A stretch of DNA of 64,000 nt from Blastococcus sp. TF02-8 (GTDB taxonomy: Bacteria; Actinomycetota; Actinomycetes; Mycobacteriales; Geodermatophilaceae), in NCBI RefSeq assembly GCF_003319175.1, contig NZ_QOHK01000002.1, positions 310,001-374,000 of the forward strand, written 5' to 3'. A program made the position numbers and the translations under genes. Positions 21,571 through 33,540 of this stretch are shown here, piece after piece (positions within the stretch are counted from its first letter, which is position 1; every line of letters begins with the position of its first letter). Under the pieces are notes generated by a model that did no database searches, was not told the DNA's origin, and saw only the letters and a program-made list of their open reading frames with translations.

Positions 21571-22593
21571 TCAGACCAGCTGGGCGGTCATCGCCGTTCG
21601 TGCCCGCACGGCGTGGTCCGGCGAGTCGGTGATCAGCCCGTCGATGCCGAGGGCCAGCAGCTCCTTGGCGTCGCCGACGGCGTCGCCGAGCCCCTCGGGG
21701 GCATCCCCGCGGCGCAGGTGCTGGGGCAGGAAGGCGTTCTCGGCGCGCAGCGTCCAGACGAAGACCGACAGCTGGGCGGCGTGGGCCTGACCCACCAGGT
21801 GTGCCCGGCCGGGGGCGGCGGCAGCGGCGCTGGCCAGGACCCGCTCCCGGCTGGGAGCGATGGCCTGGGCGTAGGTCGAGATCTCCCGCAGCCCGGCCGG
21901 TGTCACCATGGCGTCGCCCGCGGGCACGTCGTCGACGAGCTGTGCCATCTGCGGGCCGCCGTCGCCGAGCCGGGCGCGCAGGTCGCGCAGCAGAGCCGGG
22001 TCGAAGGACTGGATCAGCACGGTGCCGTCCGCGCGGTCGGCGCCGAGGCGACGCAGCTCCTCGGCGACCAGGGCGGCCATCGCGGGCTGCGCCGACTCGT
22101 CGGACGAGTCGTGCTTGAGCTCGGCGAGCACACGGATCTGCCGGTCGGCCGTGGAGCGGCAGCGGGCCAGCTCGACGACCTCGCCCAGGGTGAGGATCCC
22201 GAACCGGCCGTCGTAGGCGGTGTTGAGCGGCCGCATGGCCGGCATCCGCTCGACGGCGCGCAGCGTGCGCAGCTCCGCGTGCGTGAAGTCCTCGGTGAAC
22301 CAGCCCGTGCACAGCTCGCCGTCGACCACCCGGGAGGTGTGGCGGTCGGCGAACTCGGGACGCTCGGCCACGTCGGTGGAGAGCGAGAGCTCGTTCTCGT
22401 GCCGGACGATCAGCACGCCGTCGCGGCTGACCACCACGTCGGGCTCGATCAGATCGGCTCCGAGGTCGATGGCCAGCTCGAAGCTCGCCGCGGTGTGCTC
22501 CGGCCGGTAGGCCGGGGCACCGCGGTGTCCGATGACGACGGGCCGGGGAAGGCGTGTCGCCGGCCTCGTGGCCAGCGACTCGGTCGCGCGCAT
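21571..22593 (-). CDS. Glycerophosphodiester phosphodiesterase
   Basis: 340 residues of the GDPD TIM-barrel family. The catalytic motifs are VIGHRGAPAYRPEHT (His-Arg and Glu), then DLIEPDVVVSRDGVLIVRHE carrying metal ligands and the second His, and ELKHD. No signal peptide, so a cytoplasmic role in phospholipid head-group recycling is likely, yielding glycerol-3-phosphate. It is divergent from purD with a CRP-like box in between. Start ATG 22593; GTG 22602 is possible. Confidence 0.93.
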   Translation of the reverse strand: MRATESLATRPATRLPRPVVIGHRGAPAYRPEHTAASFELAIDLGADLIEPDVVVSRDGVLIVRHENELSLSTDVAERPEFADRHTSRVVDGELCTGWFTEDFTHAELRTLRAVERMPAMRPLNTAYDGRFGILTLGEVVELARCRSTADRQIRVLAELKHDSSDESAQPAMAALVAEELRRLGADRADGTVLIQSFDPALLRDLRARLGDGGPQMAQLVDDVPAGDAMVTPAGLREISTYAQAIAPSRERVLASAAAAAPGRAHLVGQAHAAQLSVFVWTLRAENAFLPQHLRRGDAPEGLGDAVGDAKELLALGIDGLITDSPDHAVRARTAMTAQLV

Positions 22594-22697
22594 GGCATCC
22601 ACAACACAGGAATCGGGTGAATCGCGGGGGAACTGAAGAAGACGGATTGCGCACAATCGAGAACACAGTGCGCTGACCAGCGGCTGCGGACCGTGAT

Positions 22698-22713
22698 TGT
22701 GACCCAGATCACG
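22698..22713. promoter_or_regulatory. CRP/GlxR-like box
   Basis: TGTGACCCAGATCACG matches TGTGA-N6-TCACA at 9 of 10 defined positions. It lies between the divergent glycerophosphodiesterase and purD genes; the position ~105 bp before the former suits carbon control of lipid-derived glycerol phosphate. Confidence 0.65.
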
Positions 22714-22809
22714 TGGTGTGTCTGGGGTTTCTGGGGTTTGGACCGTCGCTGCAACGGTCAGCAGCCGTGCGCTCGGCCTCCCTCGGAGGGGTCGGTAGGG
22801 TCGCCAGTC

Positions 22810-24087
22810 GTGCGCGTGCTGGTGATCGGCTCCGGTGCCCGGGAGCACGCCCTGTGCGTGGCTCTCCAGTCCGACCCCGCGGTGAGCGCGCTCGCCTGCG
22901 CGCCCGGCAATGCCGGCACGCGGCGGATCGCCCCGCCGCCGTCGGACGGCCTGACCGTGACCGATCCGGTCGCCGTTGCCGGGATGGCGCAGGAATGGCA
23001 GGCCGACCTCGTGGTCATCGGACCGGAGGTGCCCCTGGTCGCCGGAGCCGCCGACGCCGTGCGCGAGGCCGGCATCCCCTGCTTCGGCCCGTCGGCCCAG
23101 GCCGCGCAGCTGGAGGGGAGCAAGTCCTTCGCCAAGCACGTGATGACGGCGGCCGGCGTCCCGACAGCTCGGGCGTGGGCCGTCGGTGGCCCCGCAGAGC
23201 TGGAGACCGCCCTCGACGAGGTGGCCGCGCTGACCGGCGGCGCCCCCTACGTGGTCAAGGACGACGGGCTCGCCGCGGGCAAGGGCGTCGTGGTGACCTC
23301 CGACCGGGCAACCGCCGCCGCGCACGGCCGAGCCGTGCTGGACGCGGGCGGCTCGGTCCTGGTCGAGGAGTACCTCGACGGTCCGGAGGTCTCGCTCTTC
23401 GCCGTGACCGACGGGACGACCGTGCTGCCGCTCGTGCCCGCGCAGGACCACAAGCGTCGCGACGACGGCGACGCCGGCCCCAACACCGGCGGGATGGGGG
23501 CCTACGCGCCGCTGCCCTGGGCGCCGGCCGGGCTGGTCGACGAGGTGCTCGCGGGAGTGCTGCAGCCGACCGTCGACGAGATGGCGCGGCGCGGGGAGGC
23601 CTTCTCCGGGCTGCTCTACGCCGGCCTCGCCCTGACCTCCCGCGGTGTGCGGGTGGTGGAGTTCAACGCCCGTTTCGGCGACCCGGAGACCCAGGTCGTC
23701 CTGCCGCTGCTCGAGACGCCGCTCGCCGGTCTGCTGCACGCCGCGGCGACCGGGACCCTGGCCGAGCACCCGCCGCTGCGCTGGCGCGACGGCGCGGCCG
23801 TGACCGTGGTCGTCGCCGCTGCCGGCTATCCCGAGGCGCCGCGCACCGGTGACCCGATCACCGGCGCCGACGGCGACGGGGTGCTGCACGCCGGCACGAC
23901 GGCGAGCCCCGACGGTGCTGTCGTCTCCGCCGGTGGTCGCGTCCTCGCGGTGACGGCGGTGGGCGCGGACCTGGCCGCCGCGCGGCAGGCCGCCTACGAG
24001 CGGGTGGCCGGCGTGCGGCTGGCCGACGCGCACTGGCGCACCGACATCGCGCTGGCGGCCGTCGAGGGCCGGATCAGCGTGAGCTGA
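22810..24087 (+). CDS. purD: Phosphoribosylamine-glycine ligase
   Basis: 425 residues. An ATP-grasp enzyme forming GAR in purine synthesis. Seen are the N-terminal [13 protein letters not shown] motif, [16 protein letters not shown] (ATP-binding lysine) and [12 protein letters not shown] (Mg/ATP ligands). The GTG start has TAGGGT 8 nt before it and no Shine-Dalgarno, suggesting leaderless transcription. Its last 14 nt overlap the end of the convergent AI-2E-type transporter gene. Confidence 0.97.
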   Translation: MRVLVIGSGAREHALCVALQSDPAVSALACAPGNAGTRRIAPPPSDGLTVTDPVAVAGMAQEWQADLVVIGPEVPLVAGAADAVREAGIPCFGPSAQAAQLEGSKSFAKHVMTAAGVPTARAWAVGGPAELETALDEVAALTGGAPYVVKDDGLAAGKGVVVTSDRATAAAHGRAVLDAGGSVLVEEYLDGPEVSLFAVTDGTTVLPLVPAQDHKRRDDGDAGPNTGGMGAYAPLPWAPAGLVDEVLAGVLQPTVDEMARRGEAFSGLLYAGLALTSRGVRVVEFNARFGDPETQVVLPLLETPLAGLLHAAATGTLAEHPPLRWRDGAAVTVVVAAAGYPEAPRTGDPITGADGDGVLHAGTTASPDGAVVSAGGRVLAVTAVGADLAAARQAAYERVAGVRLADAHWRTDIALAAVEGRISVS

Positions 24088-25489
24088 TCACCGGCTTCGC
24101 GCGTTCGGGGCGGGGTTCGGGCGGTCGCGGCCCTTCGTGGCGCCGGCTCAGGTACGTGCCGGCGACGTTCACGCAGGCGACCGTCGGGACGGCGATCAGC
24201 GCGCCGAAGACGCCACCGACCAGCAGGCCGGCGGCGATGGCGAGGACCACCGCCAACGGGTGCACGTGCACGGCCCGGCCGAGCAGCAGGGGCTGCAGCA
24301 CGTGCCCCTCGAGCTGCATGACCGCGATGACGACCGCCAGCGCGATCAGCGCCTTGATCGGACCGACCGCGACGAGGGCCACCAGCACGGCCACCGACCC
24401 GGCGAGGAACGAGCCGATGATCGGGATGAAGGCGCCGAGGAAGACCAGCGCGGCCAGCGGGATCACGAGAGGGACCCCGAGGATGGCCAGCCCGATGCCG
24501 ATGCCGATCGCGTCGACGAGTGCGACCGCCACCGTGGCCCGGACGTAGGAGATCAGCGTCCGCCAGGCCCGTCGGGCGGCCTCGTCGAGGAAGGCCTGGG
24601 ACTCGCGGGGGAACAGGCCCACGAGCCACAGCCAGATCGAGCGGCCGTCCTTGAGGAAGAAGAACAGGGTGAACAGGGCGAGGACGATCCCGGTGAACAC
24701 CTCGCCGACGGTGGCGGCGGTGGTGATGGCGCCCGACGCGATGGTGTCCTGGTGGTCGACCAGGGTCTCCTGCGCCTGGGCGACGGCGTCCTCCAGCTCC
24801 CCGCGGGTGATCGGGAACGTCCGGACGACGAAGTTCTGCACCTGCCCGATGCCCTCGCTGACCTGGCCGGCCAGATCGCTGAAGCCGGTGCTGATCTGCT
24901 GGACGACCAGCGTGATGATCCCGGAGACGACCCCCAGGCCGACGACGAGCATGGTGACGGCGGCCAGCGAGCGTGGCCATCCGCGGTGCACCAGCGCGGC
25001 GGCCCCCGGCTGCAGCAGCGCTGCGAGCAGCAACGCCACGATGACCGGGACGACCACGACGGCGACGTAGGCCATCGCCACCAGCAGCGCGTAGAGCCCG
25101 GCGAGCACCACCAGCAGCCGCCAGGACCATGCGGCCGCCGTGCGCAGCGTCGTCGGCACGAACTCCTCGGCGTGGATGCGCCCGCCCGGGGGGTCGGTCA
25201 GGAGCGGGCGCCGGCGGTCCTCACGACGCTGCGGACGGCCGCCCTCGGGTGGGCCGCTCACGCCGCCCGGACCGAGCGCGCCGTCGAGGTCGGGGGCGCC
25301 GGGCTCCGGGCTGCCCAGCGGCGGCTCGCCCTCCTCGAACCCCTCCTCGGCGGTCCCGTCGTCGATGGCCGCCGGCTCGTCGACGTCGTCCCGCGGGGCG
25401 TGTTCGGGCCAGCCGTGGGGGTCGTGCTCGCGGGCGGCGCGGATGCGCTCGCGGGCCCGGCCGACGACCTGGCCGGCGCGTCCCAGCAT
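24074..25489 (-). CDS. AI-2E/PerM-family transporter
   Basis: 471 residues. About 140 acidic, Pro-rich cytoplasmic residues come first, then a membrane domain with about eight helices and the family segments [15 protein letters not shown] and [18 protein letters not shown]. The family includes the AI-2 exporter TqsA, Na+/H+ antiporters and many uncharacterised members, so the substrate is open. GGAGGAG lies 4 nt before the ATG. The 14-nt tail-to-tail overlap with purD means shared transcript ends. Confidence 0.9.
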   Translation of the reverse strand: MLGRAGQVVGRARERIRAAREHDPHGWPEHAPRDDVDEPAAIDDGTAEEGFEEGEPPLGSPEPGAPDLDGALGPGGVSGPPEGGRPQRREDRRRPLLTDPPGGRIHAEEFVPTTLRTAAAWSWRLLVVLAGLYALLVAMAYVAVVVVPVIVALLLAALLQPGAAALVHRGWPRSLAAVTMLVVGLGVVSGIITLVVQQISTGFSDLAGQVSEGIGQVQNFVVRTFPITRGELEDAVAQAQETLVDHQDTIASGAITTAATVGEVFTGIVLALFTLFFFLKDGRSIWLWLVGLFPRESQAFLDEAARRAWRTLISYVRATVAVALVDAIGIGIGLAILGVPLVIPLAALVFLGAFIPIIGSFLAGSVAVLVALVAVGPIKALIALAVVIAVMQLEGHVLQPLLLGRAVHVHPLAVVLAIAAGLLVGGVFGALIAVPTVACVNVAGTYLSRRHEGPRPPEPRPERAKPVISSR

Positions 25490-25591
25490 CGCTCTCCTCC
25501 ACGGGCAGTAGGGGGCCTTCGTGATCACGCTAGCCCTGCGGGAGACTGTCCCCGTGCTGCGACGAGCTGACCGGTGGCGGGCGGTACCCGC

Positions 25592-26895
<1,304 letters not shown>

Positions 26896-26899
<4 letters not shown>

Positions 26900-27771
26900 G
26901 CCTCGATCTCCCGCTGATCGCCCGCGGCAAGGTGCGGGAGATCTACGACGCCTCGTCTCCGGCCGTCTCCGACCGCTTGCTCCTGGTCGCCTCCGACCGC
27001 ATCTCGGCCTACGACTGGGTGCTGCCCACACCCATCCCCGACAAGGGGCGCGTGCTGACGCAGCTCTCGGTGTGGTGGTTCGAGCAGCTCACGCCGGTGC
27101 TGGAGTCCTTCGGGGCGACCCACCACCTGGTGTCGGCGGTCGACGTGCCGGCGTCGGTGGCGGGGCGCTCCATGCTCGTGCGGCGGCTGGAGATGCTGCC
27201 GGTGGAGTGCGTGGCCCGCGGCTACCTGTCCGGGGGTGGCACCAAGGAGTACGAGCGCACCGGTTCGATCCGCGACGTCGCCCTGCCCGCCGGGCTGGTC
27301 GAGGGCTCACGGCTGCCGGACTCGGTGTTCACGCCGTCGACCAAGGCGGAGCTCGGCGAGCACGACGAGCCGATCGACTTCCCACGGGTCGTGGCGCTGG
27401 TCGGTCCCCAGCGCGCCGAGGAGCTGCGCGAGCTGACGCTGGCGTTGTACCGGCGCGGTGCGGAGATCGCCCGCGACGCCGGCATCGTGCTGGCCGACAC
27501 CAAGTTCGAGTTCGGGGTCTCGGCCGACGGCGGCCTCGTGCTCGGCGACGAGGTGCTCACCCCGGACTCGTCGCGCTTCTGGCCGGCGTCGTCCTGGTCG
27601 CCCGGGTCGGTGCAGCCGTCCTACGACAAGCAGTTCGTGCGCGACTGGCTGACGTCGTCGGGCTGGGACCGCGTCTCGGAGCCGCCCGAGCTGCCCGAGG
27701 ACGTCGTCGCCGCCACCCGCGAGCGCTACGTCACCGCCTACGAGCAGCTGACTGGCCACCCCTTCGCCTGA
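26896..27771 (+). CDS. purC: SAICAR synthetase
   Basis: 291 residues. It joins CAIR and aspartate with ATP. The RGKVREIYD N-terminal motif, ASDRISAYDWVLPTPIP and ECVARGYLSGGGTKEY are diagnostic, and LADTKFEFG carries Mg/ATP contacts. The GTG start overlaps the purB stop (GTGA). The order purB-purC is typical of actinobacteria. Transcription ends at a hairpin at 27771-27792. Confidence 0.97.
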
Positions 27772-27792
27772 CGTCCGGTCCGGGCCGGACGT
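27771..27792. terminator. Hairpin between purC and LGFP-repeat gene
   Basis: ACGTCCGG and CCGGACGT arms form an 8-bp perfect stem with a 6-nt loop, starting at the last base of the purC stop. It lies between convergent genes and probably serves both. Confidence 0.6.
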
Positions 27793-27805
27793 CGGGCGAA
27801 GCCGG

Positions 27806-30130
27806 TCAGCGGACGGTGACCCGCCCGGTGCGCTGGTCGAGCGTGATGTAGCCGCCCTGGAAGTTCTGCCGCACGACCCCGCCGAAGACCATCTCGTCGG
27901 TGGTCGGGTAGCCGAGGCGGCCGTTCTCCCAGCCGGCGCGGCCCCAGGCGTCGCGGATGGCGCCGAAGGTGGGGTGCGCGCCCGCGGCGGGGGACCAGTG
28001 GATGGTGCCGCCCTGGAAGCCCTGCCAGCAGCCGCCGCCGCGCAGCCCGCAGACGGCGTTGCCGGTGGGATAGCCCAGGCGGCCGGTCTCCCAGCCGGCG
28101 CGGCCCCAGGCGTCGCGGATGGCGCCGTCGGTGATCCGGGCACCGGTGCCTGGGGTCCAGTGGATGGTGCCGCCTTGGAAGCCCTGCCAGCAGCCGCCGC
28201 CACGGAGCCCGCAGGTCACATCGGTCGTGGGATAGCCGAGTCGGCCGTTCTCCCAGCCGCTGCGGCCCCAGGCGTCGCGGATGGCGCCGTCGGTGGCGTG
28301 CGCTCCGGTGGCGGGGGACCAGTGGATCGTGCCGCCCTGGAAGCCCTGCCAGCAGCCGCCGCCGCGCAGCCCGCAGACCGCGCCGCCGGTCGGGTAGCCC
28401 AGGCGGCCGTTCTCCCAGCCGGCCCAGCCCCACGCGTCGCGGATCGCGCCGTCGGTGATCTGCGCGCCCGTGGCGGCGGTCCAGTGGATGGTGCCGCCCT
28501 GGAAGCCCTGCCAGCAGCCGCCGTTGCGCAGCCCGCAGACGGCGTCGGTCACCGGGTAGCCCAGGCGGCCGTTCTCCCAGCCGGACCGGCCCCAGACGTC
28601 GCGGATCGCGCCGTCGGTGACGTGCGCCCCGGTGGTCGGGGTCCAGTGCATGGTGCCGCCCTGGAAGCCCTGCCAGCAGCCGTCCGCACGCAGCCCGCAG
28701 TTGTCGCCGGTGGTGGGGAAGCCCAGGCGACCGGCCGGGCCGCCCCAGGCGGTGTACGTGTCGTGGTTCTCCCCGCTCACCCCGTGCGATCCGGTGCCGG
28801 CGCTCCAGTACACGGCGCCGTCCTCGAACGGCTGCGAGAGGCCGCGGGCGAGCGCCACCTGGCTCCCGGCGGGGTAGCCCAGCGGGCCCTCCTCCCAGCC
28901 GGCCTCGGCCCAGCCGTCCTCGATGAGCTGGGGCACGACCACGGCCCAGTTGGCCGGCGAGCCCCAGATGCTGCCCGACTCGAAGAACTGGGCGCAGCCG
29001 GACTCACGGAACCCGCAGTCCTGCGGGTCGAGCGGGAAGCCCATCGTGCCGACCCCGCCCGCCGCGTCGAACGCGTCGGCAAAGGCCCTCCACATGTGCA
29101 CGGGGCTCCACGCGCCCTCCTGCAGGATGATCCCGTTCTCGTGGTCCTGCCGGAGGCCTCCCGGGATGGCGCGCTCGTCGACGGTGACCGGACCCAGCCC
29201 GCCCCGTGCGCCACCGAGCTCCAGGAACAGGCGGTCGATGAGGGTGAGCACGCCCGCCGTCGCGGTGACGGGGCTCGTCAGGCGGCTCGGGGGGTACACG
29301 ATGGTGGGGCTGGCCGGGTAGGTCGCCTGCACCTGATAGCTGTACGCGCGGCCGGTCGTGAGGCCGGTGTCCTCGAACTCGGTGGCGGTGGTGCTCGTCA
29401 GCAGGCTGCCGTCGCGGTACACGTTCCAGGGGCCGGAGCCGGAGGCCTCCCAGTCCAGCGCCAGGGCGGTCGGGTCGGCCGTGACGTCGACCGTCAGGTC
29501 GCGCGGGGGATCGACCGGGTACGAGCGGGAGACCATGTTCGACCACGAGCTCTCGAAGCCGCCGCCGTTCAGCGCACCCACATGCCAGCTGTAGGAGTTG
29601 AGCTCGTCGAACCCCGAGTCCGAGAAGGACAGGGCCGTCGTGGTGACGTCGTCCCGGCCGCCGCGGTGGATCCGGTACTGGGTGGCGCCCGGGACGGCGG
29701 GCCAGGAGATCGTCACGGCGTCCGGGCCGGTCTCGCGGATGGTGACGCCGGCGGGGGCGGCGACGTCGTCCCAGAGCGTGACCGTCACGGTCGCGGTCGC
29801 GGTGTTCCCGTTGCCGTCGGACACCGTGTAGGTGAAGGAGTCAGTGCCCGCCGTGGCACCGGGGAGCGGGCGGTACCGCAGCCACGTCGGGTAGGTGCCG
29901 TCGATCGACACCGTGCCCTTCGCCCCCGAGGTGACCGCGGTGTACGTCAGCCGGTCCGCCTCGGGGTCGCTGTCGTTGTCCAGCGGGTACACCGCCTGTG
30001 CGGAGACCGTGTTCCGGACCTTGGCGGTGTCGTCCACCGCCACGGGGGCCTGGTTCACCGGCGCGGCCGCGGCCGGGCTCGCGGACAGGACGATCAGGGC
30101 AGCGGCTCCGGCCACCTTCAGCGAACGCAC
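27806..30130 (-). CDS. Secreted LGFP-repeat protein with cadherin-like and FN3 domains
   Basis: 774 residues. A signal peptide (cleavage near ASPAAAA) is followed by a cadherin-like/Ig domain (~30-125; DNDSDPEADRLTYT and DSFTYTVSDGNGN), two FN3-like domains (~130-315) and about nine LGFP repeats (~320-774) built on GRLGYPTTD...WQGFQGGTIHWSP. Five repeats are near-identical 54-residue units, each with a CGLRxxGC pair expected to form a disulfide. LGFP repeats occur in mycolyltransferases and cell-wall proteins and are thought to bind the envelope; no catalytic domain is present. The GTG start has AGGAG upstream. The neighbour purSQL operon is divergent. Confidence 0.88.
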   Translation of the reverse strand: MRSLKVAGAAALIVLSASPAAAAPVNQAPVAVDDTAKVRNTVSAQAVYPLDNDSDPEADRLTYTAVTSGAKGTVSIDGTYPTWLRYRPLPGATAGTDSFTYTVSDGNGNTATATVTVTLWDDVAAPAGVTIRETGPDAVTISWPAVPGATQYRIHRGGRDDVTTTALSFSDSGFDELNSYSWHVGALNGGGFESSWSNMVSRSYPVDPPRDLTVDVTADPTALALDWEASGSGPWNVYRDGSLLTSTTATEFEDTGLTTGRAYSYQVQATYPASPTIVYPPSRLTSPVTATAGVLTLIDRLFLELGGARGGLGPVTVDERAIPGGLRQDHENGIILQEGAWSPVHMWRAFADAFDAAGGVGTMGFPLDPQDCGFRESGCAQFFESGSIWGSPANWAVVVPQLIEDGWAEAGWEEGPLGYPAGSQVALARGLSQPFEDGAVYWSAGTGSHGVSGENHDTYTAWGGPAGRLGFPTTGDNCGLRADGCWQGFQGGTMHWTPTTGAHVTDGAIRDVWGRSGWENGRLGYPVTDAVCGLRNGGCWQGFQGGTIHWTAATGAQITDGAIRDAWGWAGWENGRLGYPTGGAVCGLRGGGCWQGFQGGTIHWSPATGAHATDGAIRDAWGRSGWENGRLGYPTTDVTCGLRGGGCWQGFQGGTIHWTPGTGARITDGAIRDAWGRAGWETGRLGYPTGNAVCGLRGGGCWQGFQGGTIHWSPAAGAHPTFGAIRDAWGRAGWENGRLGYPTTDEMVFGGVVRQNFQGGYITLDQRTGRVTVR
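27895..28745. repeat. 162-bp tandem repeats coding for LGFP units
   Basis: A marker string CCGCCCTGGAAGC recurs (one copy with a C-to-T change) at 28008, 28170, 28332, 28494 and 28656, exactly every 162 bp. The period equals 54 codons, so copy-number change would keep frame. Confidence 0.9.
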
Positions 30131-30197
30131 ATCGTCTCCTCGACAGGCCCCGGGGATGAAAGTCCAGCTCAGCGCAGGTTCCGGAAACGGGGCGGCT

Positions 30198-30211
30198 CAG
30201 TGTGCACACTG
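30198..30211. promoter_or_regulatory. 14-bp palindrome CAGTGTGCACACTG
   Basis: Perfect palindrome in the 125-bp region between the divergent LGFP-repeat gene and purS; 68 bp before the LGFP start. Candidate operator, regulator unknown. Confidence 0.45.
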
Positions 30212-30222
30212 CCGCGGTGAAA

Positions 30223-30239
30223 GGGAAGAAAGTCTTCCC
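30223..30239. promoter_or_regulatory. 17-bp palindrome upstream of purS -10
   Basis: GGGAAGA-AAG-TCTTCCC is a perfect 7-bp inverted repeat ending 3 bp before the TACCCT hexamer (30243-30248) of purS, so a bound protein would block RNA polymerase. Candidate purine operator. Confidence 0.45.
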
Positions 30240-30255
30240 GGGTACCCTCGTCGGC

Positions 30256-30495
30256 GTGTCCCGGGTGGTCGTCGACGTCGTCCTGAAGCCGGAGATCTCC
30301 GACCCCCAGGGTCAGGCGGTCCTGGGAGCGCTCGGCCGGCTCGGCCACGACTCCGTCAGGAGCGTCCGCCAGGGGAAGCACTTCGTGCTCGAGGTCGACG
30401 GCACGCCCGACGAGGCGGAGCTGAAGCAGATCGCCGAGACGCTGCTCGCGAACCCGGTGATCGAGGACGTCGAGCTGCACCTCGCGTCCGAGTAA
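30256..30495 (+). CDS. purS: FGAM synthetase subunit PurS
   Basis: 79 residues. The small subunit that bridges PurL and PurQ in the Gram-positive type FGAM synthetase and channels ammonia. The core [19 protein letters not shown] and the closing [11 protein letters not shown] are typical. GTG 30256 has TACCCT 7 nt upstream and no Shine-Dalgarno, so it is probably leaderless. purQ follows after 28 bp. Confidence 0.95.
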   Translation: MSRVVVDVVLKPEISDPQGQAVLGALGRLGHDSVRSVRQGKHFVLEVDGTPDEAELKQIAETLLANPVIEDVELHLASE

Positions 30496-30523
30496 GCAAG
30501 CCCACCGACCGAGAGAGGCGCCA

Positions 30524-31195
30524 GTGCGCATCGGTGTCATCACCTTCCCGGGTTCCCTGGACGACGTCGACGCCGCACGCGCGGTGCGCCTGGCCGGCGG
30601 TGAGCCGGTCATGCTGTGGCACGGCGACCACGACCTGAAGGACGTCGACGCCGTCGTCCTCCCCGGTGGCTTCTCCTACGGCGACTACCTGCGCGCCGGT
30701 GCCATCGCCGCCCGCTCGCCGCTGATGCAGGACGTCGTCGCGGCCGCGGAGCAGGGGCTGCCGGTGCTGGGCATCTGCAACGGCTTCCAGGTGCTGTGCG
30801 AGGCCGGCCTGCTCCCGGGCGCGTTGACCCGCAACAGCCACCTGCACTTCCGCAACCGCGACCAGGTGCTGGTCGTCGAGCGGGCCGACACCACCTGGAC
30901 GCAGGACTTCACCGAGGGCCAGCGGATCCTCGTCCCGGTCAAGAACGGGGAGGGCCGCTACGTGGGCTCCGACGCCGACCTCGACCGCCTCGAGGGCGAG
31001 GGCCGGGTGGTGTTCCGCTACGCCGACGGCAACCCCAACGGCTCCAGCCGCGACATCGCCGGCGTCGCGAGCGAGAACGGGCGTGTGGTGGGTCTGATGC
31101 CGCACCCCGAGCACGCGATCGAGGACCTCACCGGGCCGTCGACCGACGGGCTGGGCTTCTTCACCAGCGTCCTGAAGGCGGTCGTCAGCGCATGA
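30524..31195 (+). CDS. purQ: FGAM synthetase glutaminase subunit PurQ
   Basis: 223 residues, class I glutamine amidotransferase. The nucleophile Cys is in [10 protein letters not shown] and the His-Glu pair in MPHPEHAIE. It supplies ammonia to PurL for FGAR amidation. The GTG start is preceded by GAGAGGCG. The stop overlaps the purL ATG (ATGA). Operon purS-purQ-purL. Confidence 0.97.
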   Translation: MRIGVITFPGSLDDVDAARAVRLAGGEPVMLWHGDHDLKDVDAVVLPGGFSYGDYLRAGAIAARSPLMQDVVAAAEQGLPVLGICNGFQVLCEAGLLPGALTRNSHLHFRNRDQVLVVERADTTWTQDFTEGQRILVPVKNGEGRYVGSDADLDRLEGEGRVVFRYADGNPNGSSRDIAGVASENGRVVGLMPHPEHAIEDLTGPSTDGLGFFTSVLKAVVSA

Positions 31196-33540
31196 CCGAG
31201 TCAGCCACCGCAGGCCTCTCCGACCTCGACACCGGCCCGGGTCGACTGCAGAACCGGCTCGACACGGTCGACCTCGCCGCCCGCACGCCGGACGACGAGC
31301 AGCCCTGGGCCGAGCTCGGCCTCAAGGCCGACGAGTACGCCCGGATCAAGCAGATCCTCGGCCGTCGTCCCACCACCGCCGAGCTGGCGATGTACTCGGT
31401 CATGTGGAGCGAGCACTGCTCCTACAAGAGCTCCAAGGTGCACCTGCGCCGGTTCGGCGACCTGCCGGAGAGCGACGCCCTGCTGGTCGGCATCGGCGAG
31501 AACGCCGGTGTCGTGGACGTCGGCGAGGGCTACGCGGTCACCTTCAAGGTCGAGTCGCACAACCACCCGAGCTACGTCGAGCCCTACCAGGGGGCCGCCA
31601 CCGGCGTGGGCGGCATCGTCCGCGACATCCTGACGATGGGCGCCCGCCCGGTCGCCGTCATGGACTCGCTGCGCTTCGGCCGGGCCGATGCCCCCGACAC
31701 CGCGCGCGTGCTCCCCGGCGTGGTGGCCGGCGTCGGCGGCTACGGCAACTGCCTCGGCCTGCCCAACATCGGCGGCGAGATCCTGTTCGACGACTGCTAC
31801 GCCGGCAACCCGCTGGTCAACGCCCTCTGCGTCGGCGTCATGAAGCACGAGGACGTCCGGCTGGCCAAGGCCGAGGGCGTCGGCAACAAGGTCATCCTCT
31901 TCGGCGCCCGCACCGGCGGCGACGGCATCGGCGGCGTGAGCGTGCTGGCCAGCGAGACCTTCGACGCCGAGGGTCCGGCGAAGCGGCCGGCCGTCCAGGT
32001 GGGCGACCCGTTCACCGAGAAGCTGCTCATCGAGGCCTGCCTGGAGATCTTCGCCCAGGACCTGGTGACCGGGATCCAGGACCTCGGTGGCGCTGGGCTC
32101 TCCTGCGCCACGAGCGAGCTGGCCAGCGCCGGCACCGGCGGCATGCACGTCGACCTGGACACCGTCCCACTGCGCGACAGCACCCTGACGCCGGCCGAGA
32201 TCCTGATGAGCGAGTCGCAGGAGCGCATGTGCGCGATCGTCGAGCCGGACAAGGTCGAGGCGTTCCTCGCCGTCTGCCGCAAGTGGGACGTCCGTGCCGC
32301 GGTCATCGGTGAGGTCACCGACGGCGACCGGCTCACCGTCGACTGGCACGGTGAGCGCATCGTCGACGTCCCTCCGCGCACGGTCGCCCACGAGGGCCCG
32401 GTCTACGAGCGGCCGATGCAGCGCCCCGCAGACCTCGACGCCCTCCAGGCCGACGACGCCGCGCGGCTGCCCCGGCCGACCACCCCGGCCGAGTTGCAGG
32501 CGCACTGGCTGGCCGTCGTCAGCAGCCCGGACGGCGCCGACAAGACGTGGGTCACCGAGCAGTACGACCGCTACGTGCGCGGCAACACGGTGCTCGCGCA
32601 GCCCGACGACGCCGGCGTCGTCCGGATCGACGAGGAGTCGCACCGCGGCATCGCGCTGTCGCTGGACGGCAACGGCCGCTACGCCCGCCTCGACCCGTAC
32701 ACCGGCGCCCAGCTGAACCTGGCCGAGGCCTACCGCAACGTGGCGGTGAGCGGCGCCCGGCCGCTGGCCGTCACCAACTGCCTGAACTTCGGCTCCCCGG
32801 AGAACCCCGAGGTCATGTGGCAGTTCGCCGAGGCCGTCCGCGGCCTGGCCGACGGCTGCCGCGCGCTCGGCCTGCCGGTCACCGGCGGCAACGTGAGCCT
32901 CTACAACCAGACCGGCGAGGTCGCGATCAACCCGACCCCGGTCATCGGCGTGCTCGGCGTGCACGAGGACGTCCGGAAGCGGGTGCCCACCGGCTGGCGG
33001 ACGGCCGGGGAGACGGTGCTGCTGCTGGGCGAGACGAAGCCCGAGTTCGGCGGTTCCGCCTGGGCGAGCGTCGTGCACGGGCACCTCGGCGGCAAGCCTC
33101 CGGCGGTCGACCTGGCGGCCGAGCAGGCGCTGGGGCGCCTCCTCGCGGCGCTCGCCGACCAGGGGCTCGTCGGCTCCGCGCACGACCTGGCCGACGGCGG
33201 CCTCGCGCAGGGGCTGGCCGAGTCGGCGCTGCGGTACGGCCTCGGCGCGACCCTGGCGCTCGGCGGTGACCCGTTCACCGCGCTGTTCAGCGAGTCCGCG
33301 GCTCGCGTCGTCATCACGACCTCGGACCCGGGCGGGGTGAAGACGACGGCGCAGTGGGCCGGTGTCCCGGTGACCGAGCTCGGCACGACCGGGGGCGACG
33401 CGCTGGTCCTCGACGGGCTGATGGAGCTGCCGCTGGCCGAGCTGCGGGCCGCCTGGACTGCGACGCTCCCGGCGCTGTTCGGCGGGCCCGAGCACACGCC
33501 GCCGTTCACCGTGCCGACGGGCGCCGTCCCCACCGCCTGA
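31192..33540 (+). CDS. purL: FGAM synthetase large subunit PurL
   Basis: 782 residues, the short PurL type that needs PurS and PurQ. It has two AIRS-like halves. [40 protein letters not shown] and SLYNQTG mark substrate and ATP sites. Translationally coupled to purQ by a 4-nt overlap, and its stop overlaps the following start (TGATG). Step four of IMP synthesis. Confidence 0.98.
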   Translation: MTESATAGLSDLDTGPGRLQNRLDTVDLAARTPDDEQPWAELGLKADEYARIKQILGRRPTTAELAMYSVMWSEHCSYKSSKVHLRRFGDLPESDALLVGIGENAGVVDVGEGYAVTFKVESHNHPSYVEPYQGAATGVGGIVRDILTMGARPVAVMDSLRFGRADAPDTARVLPGVVAGVGGYGNCLGLPNIGGEILFDDCYAGNPLVNALCVGVMKHEDVRLAKAEGVGNKVILFGARTGGDGIGGVSVLASETFDAEGPAKRPAVQVGDPFTEKLLIEACLEIFAQDLVTGIQDLGGAGLSCATSELASAGTGGMHVDLDTVPLRDSTLTPAEILMSESQERMCAIVEPDKVEAFLAVCRKWDVRAAVIGEVTDGDRLTVDWHGERIVDVPPRTVAHEGPVYERPMQRPADLDALQADDAARLPRPTTPAELQAHWLAVVSSPDGADKTWVTEQYDRYVRGNTVLAQPDDAGVVRIDEESHRGIALSLDGNGRYARLDPYTGAQLNLAEAYRNVAVSGARPLAVTNCLNFGSPENPEVMWQFAEAVRGLADGCRALGLPVTGGNVSLYNQTGEVAINPTPVIGVLGVHEDVRKRVPTGWRTAGETVLLLGETKPEFGGSAWASVVHGHLGGKPPAVDLAAEQALGRLLAALADQGLVGSAHDLADGGLAQGLAESALRYGLGATLALGGDPFTALFSESAARVVITTSDPGGVKTTAQWAGVPVTELGTTGGDALVLDGLMELPLAELRAAWTATLPALFGGPEHTPPFTVPTGAVPTA

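Noticed and set aside
27895-28745. CRISPR-like regular repeats
   Set aside because: Period 162 bp with no unique spacers; the repeats are coding, in frame and translate to LGFP units.
27974-30220. Long open frame (748 codons) on the plus strand opposite the LGFP gene
   Set aside because: It is an antisense by-product of high GC and tandem repeats: Ala/Gly/Arg-rich with no domains, and the minus-strand frame has a signal peptide and clear repeats.
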